This document shows, one piece after another, positions 59,195 to 64,000 of a DNA stretch of 64,000 nucleotides. The notes under the pieces are model-generated. The model was not told the origin of the DNA, did no database searches, and saw only the letters and a list, made by a program, of their open reading frames with translations. The stretch lies in NCBI RefSeq assembly GCF_021390715.1, contig NZ_JAJGWT010000002.1, positions 186,001 to 250,000 of the forward strand. Reading direction: 5' to 3'. Position numbers and translations under genes: made by a program. Within the stretch, counting starts at the first letter, position 1; every line of letters begins with the position of its first letter. Source of the DNA: Tenacibaculum piscium. GTDB taxonomy: Bacteria; Bacteroidota; Bacteroidia; Flavobacteriales; Flavobacteriaceae.

Positions 59195-59521
59195 GTGAGT
59201 AAAAATGATAATTTTTTCGAAAAAGTGTACGAAGTATCAAGGTTAATTCCTTACGGAAGAGTAACCAGTTATGGGGCAATTGCAAGGTATTTAGGAGCAG
59301 CCAAATCGGCACGAATGGTAGGTTGGGCAATGAATAATTCACATAGCAAAGATGTTCCTGCACACAGAGTTGTAAATCGAATTGGTTTGCTGACAGGAAA
59401 ACATCATTTTGATGGAACAAACCTGATGCAGCAATTATTAGAAAGTGAAGGAATTGTTGTGCTTGAAAATCAAATACAAGATTTCGAAACTCTTTTTTGG
59501 AATCCAATAGATGAATTGTAA
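59195..59521 (+). CDS. Alkyltransferase-like protein (MGMT family, PAHR active site)
   Basis: 108 residues from a GTG start (59195). The domain is the C-terminal half of O6-methylguanine-DNA methyltransferases (YEVSRLIPYGRVTSYGAIARYLG, VGWAMNNS), but the active-site motif is VPAHRVVNRIG, with alanine in place of the acceptor cysteine of PCHR. Such ATL proteins bind O6-alkylguanine without repairing it and hand the lesion to nucleotide excision repair. Last gene of the trmB operon; uvrC is in the same window but not adjacent. Confidence 0.92.
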   Translation: MSKNDNFFEKVYEVSRLIPYGRVTSYGAIARYLGAAKSARMVGWAMNNSHSKDVPAHRVVNRIGLLTGKHHFDGTNLMQQLLESEGIVVLENQIQDFETLFWNPIDEL

Positions 59522-59561
59522 TGCTCTTTTTAGTTAAAGTTCAAGAAAATATAAATGATAT

Positions 59562-59599
59562 AAAACAGGATTAAATCAATATTGATTTAATCCTGTTTT
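59562..59599 (+). terminator. Terminator of the trmB operon
   Basis: AAAACAGGATTAAATCAAT directly followed by ATTGATTTAATCCTGTTTT: 19-bp gapless palindrome, then TTGTTTTT. Confidence 0.85.
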
Positions 59600-59779
59600 T
59601 GTTTTTATCAAGAAAAGTTATGTACTTAATATAATTTTATCTGTAATAAAACCTAATTCTATATCTAAACAAACTCTAAATAATTTTATATTTCTTGTAC
59701 TAAAGATAAACTATAAAATAGAATTATTACGTCATAAATTTTCACAATCTAAACCCTTTATTTTCTGCGGGCTAAAATG

Positions 59780-59787
59780 TATCTTTG
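59780..59787 (+). promoter_or_regulatory. -7 element of mrp
   Basis: TATCTTTG, 31 nt before the ATG at 59819; it argues against the longer in-frame reading from 59777. Confidence 0.5.
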
Positions 59788-59818
59788 TAACTTAGCATTA
59801 ACTAAATTAAATACTCAA

Positions 59819-60949
59819 ATGAGTTTTAAAAAACAAGATATATACAAAGCATTAGAAACTATAACGGCTCCAGGAGAAGGTAAAAGTTTAGTGGAAAGTG
59901 AAAACATAAAAAACGTCGTTACTTTTGGTAAAGAAGTAATTGTTGACGTAACTATTTCAAACCCCTCTTTACAAGCAAAAAAGAAAGCTGAGGTAGAAAT
60001 AATCAAAGCAATTCACACAAATGTTGATGACAGCCTTGACGTAAAAGTGAATGTAAAAGTGGAAGTTGTTCAAAAAGAAAATCCGAACGAAATTAAAGGA
60101 AAAGTAATTCCTAATATCAAAAATATTATAGCGATAGCTTCTGGAAAAGGAGGTGTAGGGAAATCTACCATTACGGCTAATATGGCGGTTTCTTTAGCTA
60201 AAATGGGCTTTAAAGTAGGTGTTTTAGATGCCGATGTGTACGGACCATCACAACATTTAATGTTTGATGTTGAAAAAGAAAAACCATTATCTGTAAAAGT
60301 AGATGGGCGTTCAAAAATGAAACCTGTTGAAAATTACGGCGTAAAATTATTATCATTAGGTTTTTTTACTGATCCAGATCAGGCAGTAATTTGGCGTGGA
60401 CCAATGGCATCAAAAGCCTTAAATCAATTAATTTTTGATGCAGATTGGGGCGAATTAGATTTCTTATTGATTGATTTACCTCCAGGAACAGGAGACGTAC
60501 ATTTATCAATCGTACAAGCAGTTCCAATTAACGGAGCGGTAATAGTAAGTACGCCACAAAATATCGCCTTGGCAGATGCTAAAAAAGGAGTTGCAATGTT
60601 TCAACAAGAAAGTATTAACGTACCTGTTTTAGGAATTGTTGAAAACATGGCATATTTTACACCAGCCGAATTACCAGACAATAAATATTACATTTTTGGT
60701 CAAGGCGGTGCTAAAAACTTAGCAGAAGATATTAAAACAAGTTTCTTAGGTGAAATTCCATTAGTACAAAGTATTCGTGAGTCGGGCGATGTAGGACATC
60801 CAGTGGCTTTACAAGAAAATACACCTTTAGAAAAAGCCTTTAAAGACGTAACAAAAGCAATGGTTGCTGAATTGTTAAAAAGAAATGAAAATTTACCAGC
60901 TACTGAAGTAGTTCGTATAACTACGATGAGTGGTTGTAGTACCAAATAA
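59819..60949 (+). CDS. Mrp/ApbC family iron-sulfur cluster carrier ATPase
   Basis: 376 residues from the ATG at 59819 (MSFKKQDIYKALETIT). N-terminal MIP18/DUF59 domain (about 1-90), then a deviant Walker A GKGGVGKSTITANMA, switch I DADVYGPSQH, and DLPPGTGDVHLS. Mrp proteins carry and transfer Fe-S clusters. Unlike E. coli Mrp, the segment after VENMAYF has no CxxC (TPAELPDNKYYIFGQ), so a cluster would have to be held otherwise; the end GCSTK has one Cys. Operon with the NifU-like gene. Confidence 0.93.
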   Translation: MSFKKQDIYKALETITAPGEGKSLVESENIKNVVTFGKEVIVDVTISNPSLQAKKKAEVEIIKAIHTNVDDSLDVKVNVKVEVVQKENPNEIKGKVIPNIKNIIAIASGKGGVGKSTITANMAVSLAKMGFKVGVLDADVYGPSQHLMFDVEKEKPLSVKVDGRSKMKPVENYGVKLLSLGFFTDPDQAVIWRGPMASKALNQLIFDADWGELDFLLIDLPPGTGDVHLSIVQAVPINGAVIVSTPQNIALADAKKGVAMFQQESINVPVLGIVENMAYFTPAELPDNKYYIFGQGGAKNLAEDIKTSFLGEIPLVQSIRESGDVGHPVALQENTPLEKAFKDVTKAMVAELLKRNENLPATEVVRITTMSGCSTK

Positions 60950-60977
60950 TCAAGAGTAATAATTCAAGAGCAAGAGT

Positions 60978-61214
60978 ATGACAGCAACAGAGATACAGCA
61001 TAATGTAGAAAAAGCCTTAGAAGAAATCCGTCCTTTTTTAGTAAGTGATGGTGGAAATATCAAGCTTTTATCTATTGAAAACAATATTGTAAAAGTTCAG
61101 TTAGAGGGTGCTTGTAGTGGTTGTTCTGTAAATCAAATGACGTTAAAAAATGGCGTTGAAGCAACTATAAAAAAGTATGCACCCGTTATTGAAGAGGTAA
61201 TTAATGTAGCCTAA
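60978..61214 (+). CDS. NifU C-terminal domain Fe-S scaffold protein
   Basis: 78 residues, just the NifU C-terminal (Nfu) domain: VEKALEEIRPFLVSDGGNIKLLSIE, and the cluster motif CSGCSVNQMTLKNGVEATIKKY (CxxC at about residues 49-52). It assembles or carries a 4Fe-4S cluster between two subunits. Cotranscribed with mrp (28 nt), forming an Fe-S delivery pair that also fits the redox genes downstream. Confidence 0.93.
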   Translation: MTATEIQHNVEKALEEIRPFLVSDGGNIKLLSIENNIVKVQLEGACSGCSVNQMTLKNGVEATIKKYAPVIEEVINVA

Positions 61215-61260
61215 AAACTGATTTTTATCATTTTTTAATCACTACAAACATATTATTTTT

Positions 61261-61350
61261 GGGCGTTCGAGCGTGCTTTCGCTACTCGCTTTTTTAAAAT
61301 ATGAAAAATATTTTAAAAAGAGCTTAAACAAACCGCTCTATCACTAACGC
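61261..61350. repeat. Structured GC-richer interspersed repeat (REP-like)
   Basis: Begins GGGCGTT (61261) and ends AACGC (61350). It contains GAGCG...CGCTACTC, a long hairpin GCTTTTTTAAAATAT / AATATTTTAAAAAGAGC, and GAGC...GCTC. Clearly unlike its AT-rich surroundings. I recall similar GGGCGTT...AACGC segments in other flavobacterial genomes, but that cannot be verified here. Confidence 0.6.
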
Positions 61351-61369
61351 AACTCGTAAACTACAAAGA

Positions 61370-61401
61370 AAACCTCCTCTATTTAAAAAAAGAGGAGGTT
61401 T
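61370..61401. terminator. Hairpin before FNR (terminator or 5' UTR structure)
   Basis: AAACCTCCTCT, 10-nt A-rich loop, AGAGGAGGTTT. On the plus strand no T-run follows, so if it is a terminator it works poorly; it contains AGGAGG 16 nt before the FNR ATG, locked in the stem. Confidence 0.5.
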
Positions 61402-61414
61402 AAATACTTAAAAA

Positions 61415-62470
61415 ATGATTACAACAGATATTCTAATTATAGGGGCAGGTCCAACAGGATTATTTACTGTTTTTGAAGCTGGATTATTAAAACTTCGCTG
61501 TCATTTAATTGACGCATTACCACAACAAGGAGGGCAATGTTCGGAGATTTATCCAAAGAAACCGATTTATGATATTCCTGCATATCCAGAGATTTTAGCA
61601 GGTGATTTAACGGATAAATTAATGGAACAAATCAAGCAATTTGAACCAGGATTTACCTTAGGAGAACGTGCGGAAACTATCGAAAAACAAGAAGACGGAA
61701 GTTTTATCGTAACCACCAATAAAGGAACACAACACCAAGCACCCGTAGTCGCAATTGCTGGAGGTTTAGGAAGTTTTGAACCACGAAAACCACCCATTCC
61801 AAACATCGCCGATTTTGAAGATAACGGCGTGGAATACATGATTAAAGAACCAGAATTATATCGCAATAAAAACGTGGTAATTGCTGGTGGAGGAGACTCT
61901 GCTTTAGATTGGTCAATCTTTTTAACCGACATTGCAAAATCGGTTACTTTAGTACACCGAAGAAATGAATTTCGTGGTGCCTTAGATTCTGTTGATAAAG
62001 TGCAAGAATTAAAAGATGCAGGAAAAATCAACTTAATAACACCTGCGGAAATAAAAGGAATTATTGGGCAGAACCATATTGAAGGCGTTGTAATTGCCGA
62101 AAAAGATAAAGAAGAATACGTATTAAACTGTGATCATTTTATACCTTTATTTGGTTTATCACCAAAATTAGGACCTATCGGAAATTGGGGCTTAGAAATT
62201 GAAAAAAATGCGATTAAAGTAAATAATGCGTTAGATTATCAAACAAATATTCCAGGAATTTATGCCATTGGCGATGTAAATACCTATCCAGGGAAATTAA
62301 AATTGATTTTATGCGGTTTTCACGAAGCAACTTTAATGTGTCAGAGTGCGTTTAAATTAATTTATCCAGATAAAAAATACGTAATGAAATACACGACAGT
62401 AGGCGGTGTTGATGGTTTTGACGGAACTCGAAAAGAAGCGCCAAAGGCGGTGATTAAAAAAATAGAATAA
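61415..62470 (+). CDS. Ferredoxin-NADP+ reductase (thioredoxin-reductase-like type)
   Basis: 351 residues. FAD loop IIGAGPTGLFTVFEAG, LPQQGGQCSEIYPKKPIYDIPAYP, NADPH loop IAGGGDSALDW, and a C-terminal FAD motif AIGDVNTYPGKLKLILCGFHEA. No CxxC. This is the TrxR-like FNR (YumC) that passes electrons between NADPH and ferredoxin or flavodoxin. The following genes encode a membrane hydroxylase and a 2Fe-2S ferredoxin, its likely redox partner. Confidence 0.94.
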   Translation: MITTDILIIGAGPTGLFTVFEAGLLKLRCHLIDALPQQGGQCSEIYPKKPIYDIPAYPEILAGDLTDKLMEQIKQFEPGFTLGERAETIEKQEDGSFIVTTNKGTQHQAPVVAIAGGLGSFEPRKPPIPNIADFEDNGVEYMIKEPELYRNKNVVIAGGGDSALDWSIFLTDIAKSVTLVHRRNEFRGALDSVDKVQELKDAGKINLITPAEIKGIIGQNHIEGVVIAEKDKEEYVLNCDHFIPLFGLSPKLGPIGNWGLEIEKNAIKVNNALDYQTNIPGIYAIGDVNTYPGKLKLILCGFHEATLMCQSAFKLIYPDKKYVMKYTTVGGVDGFDGTRKEAPKAVIKKIE

Positions 62471-62483
62471 ACATTTTTTAAAC

Positions 62484-63380
62484 ATGATTTTTATCGAATA
62501 TATAGCGCAATTATCAGAAGATAAACTCTTGTATTTTGCCCTGCCTATATTTTTTATAAGCATGTTTGTTGAATATCAATTCGCAAAAGAAAAATACGAG
62601 CTAAAAGATACTGGAATATCGCTATTAATGATGGTTTTTTCGGCGATTATAGAATTTATTCCAAAGGTTTTAGCTTTTATTGTATTTGTATATATACATG
62701 AAATCAGCCCATTTAAAGATGTTGTTCAACGTCAATGGTGGGCTTGGATTTTATTGCTATTTGCCGATGATATTTCATACTATTGGTTTCATCGTTTCAA
62801 CCATGAAGTGCGGTTATTTTGGGCAGGGCATGTACCGCATCATTCATCAATATATATGAATTTAGGAACAGCATTGCGCCAAGGTATAGGGGAGCGAATT
62901 CATAAATTCTTTTTTTGGTTGTGGATACCCTTATTGGGTTTTGATCCATTAATGATGTTTACCATGATGGGAATTAGTTTAATATATCAATTTTTTGTAC
63001 ATACAGAATTGGTTGATAAATTACCCAAACCAATTGAATTTATATTTAACACACCTTCACATCACAGAGTGCATCATGCGTCTAATATTCGATATTTAGA
63101 TTGTAATCATGCAGGTATTTTAATTATTTGGGATCGACTTTTTGGTACTTTTTCAAAAGAATTAAAAATTGTTGAAAAACCTGTTTATGGGTTAACAGTA
63201 AATATTGAAACTAAAAATCCTATAAAAGTAGCAACACATGAATATGTTGCTATTTGGAAAGATGTTAAACGCGCCAATAAGTTTTCAGACAAATTAAATT
63301 ATATATTTAATTCACCTGGTTGGTCACACGATGGCGAAGATCATCGCGCGAAAACGTTACGTAAAAAAATGAATTTGTAA
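62484..63380 (+). CDS. Sterol desaturase / fatty acid hydroxylase superfamily membrane protein
   Basis: 298 residues with four to five TMs. Three histidine boxes that bind a di-iron centre: HRFNHE (about residues 110-115), HVPHHSS (about 122-128) and HRVHHAS (about 195-201). Members hydroxylate or desaturate fatty acids, sphingolipids, sterols or hopanoids at the membrane. 14 nt after FNR and 2 nt before the 2Fe-2S ferredoxin, so an electron chain NADPH-FNR-ferredoxin-hydroxylase is encoded in one unit. Substrate unknown. Confidence 0.9.
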   Translation: MIFIEYIAQLSEDKLLYFALPIFFISMFVEYQFAKEKYELKDTGISLLMMVFSAIIEFIPKVLAFIVFVYIHEISPFKDVVQRQWWAWILLLFADDISYYWFHRFNHEVRLFWAGHVPHHSSIYMNLGTALRQGIGERIHKFFFWLWIPLLGFDPLMMFTMMGISLIYQFFVHTELVDKLPKPIEFIFNTPSHHRVHHASNIRYLDCNHAGILIIWDRLFGTFSKELKIVEKPVYGLTVNIETKNPIKVATHEYVAIWKDVKRANKFSDKLNYIFNSPGWSHDGEDHRAKTLRKKMNL

Positions 63381-63382
63381 AA

Positions 63383-63721
63383 ATGGAAGTACTACAAGAT
63401 ATTACACTAAAAATAACCGATCGAGAAGGTGTATTACACGAAGTTATTGCACCAACCGATATGGCAATGAATTTAATGGAAGTTGTTCGTTCCTACGAGC
63501 TAGCTCCTGAAGGAACTATCGGAATTTGTGGCGGAATGGCAATGTGTGCTTCTTGTCAATGTTATGTGAAATCGGCACATGAATTGCCTGAAATGGGCGA
63601 CGATGAAGACGCAATGCTTGCCGAAGCTTTTCATGTAGAAGATAATAGCCGTTTAGGTTGCCAATTACCAATAAGACCCGAAATGGATGGTTTAGAAATT
63701 GAATTAGCTCCTGAGAGCTAA
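63383..63721 (+). CDS. 2Fe-2S ferredoxin, adrenodoxin-like
   Basis: 112 residues. The cluster motif is C-x5-C-x2-C in CGGMAMCASCQC, with the fourth Cys in RLGCQLPI. The remainder (MNLMEVVRSYELAPEGTIGI, PEMGDDEDAMLAEAF) matches adrenodoxin/isc-type ferredoxins. Cytosolic electron carrier, probably for the hydroxylase 2 nt upstream. Its stop overlaps the stop of the convergent flavodoxin gene by a few bases. Confidence 0.94.
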   Translation: MEVLQDITLKITDREGVLHEVIAPTDMAMNLMEVVRSYELAPEGTIGICGGMAMCASCQCYVKSAHELPEMGDDEDAMLAEAFHVEDNSRLGCQLPIRPEMDGLEIELAPES

Positions 63722-64000
63722 TTCAATAATATTGAAAATTGATCTTCTAAAATTGAAAGCCAATCTGTAATTCTTTGTTGGGTGTATTCGGGTTGATTAT
63801 CTTCATCAAGGGCTAATCCATAGAAATAATCATTGTTGTAAAGTGCTTTTGATGCTGTAAAATCATAGCCTTTTACTGGCCAAAAACCAGTAATATTTCC
63901 ACCATTTTTTAAAATCACTTCAGCAAGCATTCCAACACCATCTATAAAATATTCACCATAACCATATTGATCTCCTAATCCGTAAATAGCAACTGTTTTA
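63718..64000 (-). CDS. Flavodoxin (partial, C-terminal part)
   Basis: The gene enters from the right edge; about 93 residues are visible. KTVAIYGLGDQYGYGEYFIDGVGMLAEVI is a flavodoxin FMN-binding segment (YGLGDQ), followed by GFWPVKGYDFTASKALYNN-type residues and ALDEDNQPEYTQQRI toward the end, as in long-chain FldA. It replaces ferredoxin under iron limitation and could also take electrons from the FNR nearby. Convergent with the ferredoxin gene, overlapping by four bases. Confidence 0.9.
   Translation of the reverse strand, partial: KTVAIYGLGDQYGYGEYFIDGVGMLAEVILKNGGNITGFWPVKGYDFTASKALYNNDYFYGLALDEDNQPEYTQQRITDWLSILEDQFSILLN

Noticed and set aside
61261..61350. Integron attC site
   Set aside because: The GTT/AAC ends recall attC, but the 3' core does not fit RYYYAAC and there is no integrase or cassette gene nearby.
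61393..61398. AGGAGG as Shine-Dalgarno for FNR
   Set aside because: 16 nt from the ATG, locked in a hairpin, and this lineage rarely uses Shine-Dalgarno sequences.
1..64000. tRNA, rRNA, riboswitch or CRISPR
   Set aside because: I looked for GTTCGAATC-type loops, regular spaced repeats and known aptamer motifs in all spacers and found none.

Overview
The window is AT-rich chromosomal DNA from a member of the Bacteroidota, almost certainly a marine-type Flavobacteriaceae (Tenacibaculum/Polaribacter-like; the species cannot be settled by eye). Evidence: the mutY-ssb-gldE-gldD cluster of gliding/type IX secretion bacteria, TTG-N18-20-TAnnTTTG promoters of the Bacteroidota sigma factor, almost no Shine-Dalgarno sequences, several TTG/GTG starts, DUF6427/DUF6341/DUF3109 family genes, and a bL21 with a long C-terminal extension. 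I see no tRNA, rRNA, CRISPR array, prophage or complete insertion sequence. Both edges cut genes (an ASKHA-fold kinase on the left, a flavodoxin on the right).

Layout. 1-5.5 kb: partial kinase, small membrane protein, RluE-like pseudouridine synthase, aldose-epimerase-like protein, recA, dut, gpsA, ACT-like protein. 5.5-12 kb: MFS exporter, then a TetR regulator and a three-gene envelope export operon (HAE3/MMPL-type RND pump, LolA-like periplasmic protein, outer-membrane barrel); two matching perfect palindromes lie before the regulator and before the pump. 12-18 kb: K+ channel, AlbA_2/Schlafen-like protein, NlpE-like lipoprotein, membrane-anchored copy of the bL21 tail domain, ALDH7-type dehydrogenase. 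18-23.7 kb: an orphan operon of Roadblock-like small proteins after about 800 bp of noncoding DNA, then a LuxE-like protein, DUF3109, MarC, a flavoprotein and moaA. 23.7-31 kb: transposon-end remnant, RhuM, membrane MutS, uvrC, patatin-barrel protein. 31-37.8 kb: rng, a 29-residue basic protein, HU, mutY, ssb, gldE, gldD, ctaA. 37.8-47 kb: Cys-rich HMA lipoprotein, active/inactive M16 pair, rplU-rpmA, a trhO-trhP-ferredoxin operon for wobble-uridine hydroxylation, asd, HD hydrolase. 47-57 kb: enoyl-CoA hydratase, NtrY-like kinase, holB, feoA-feoB-Cys-rich protein, DUF3575 barrel, a small gene nested in a duplicated terminator, brnQ, alpha/beta hydrolase, upp. 57-64 kb: a 70-bp MITE-like element, DUF6427, DUF6341, trmB, alkyltransferase-like protein, mrp, nfu, a structured interspersed repeat, FNR, di-iron membrane hydroxylase, 2Fe-2S ferredoxin, flavodoxin.

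Most genes are housekeeping. The points I would follow up are: the exact TAnnTTTG-N4-ATG spacing at six unrelated genes, which predicts leaderless mRNAs; the self-contained TetR/palindrome/RND-LolA-barrel exporter; the Roadblock-like orphan operon with a perfect 17-bp hairpin inside its third gene; the domain shared by bL21 and a membrane protein; the trhO-trhP-ferredoxin operon; the small gene flanked by 25-bp direct repeats made from half a terminator; and the FNR-hydroxylase-ferredoxin set.
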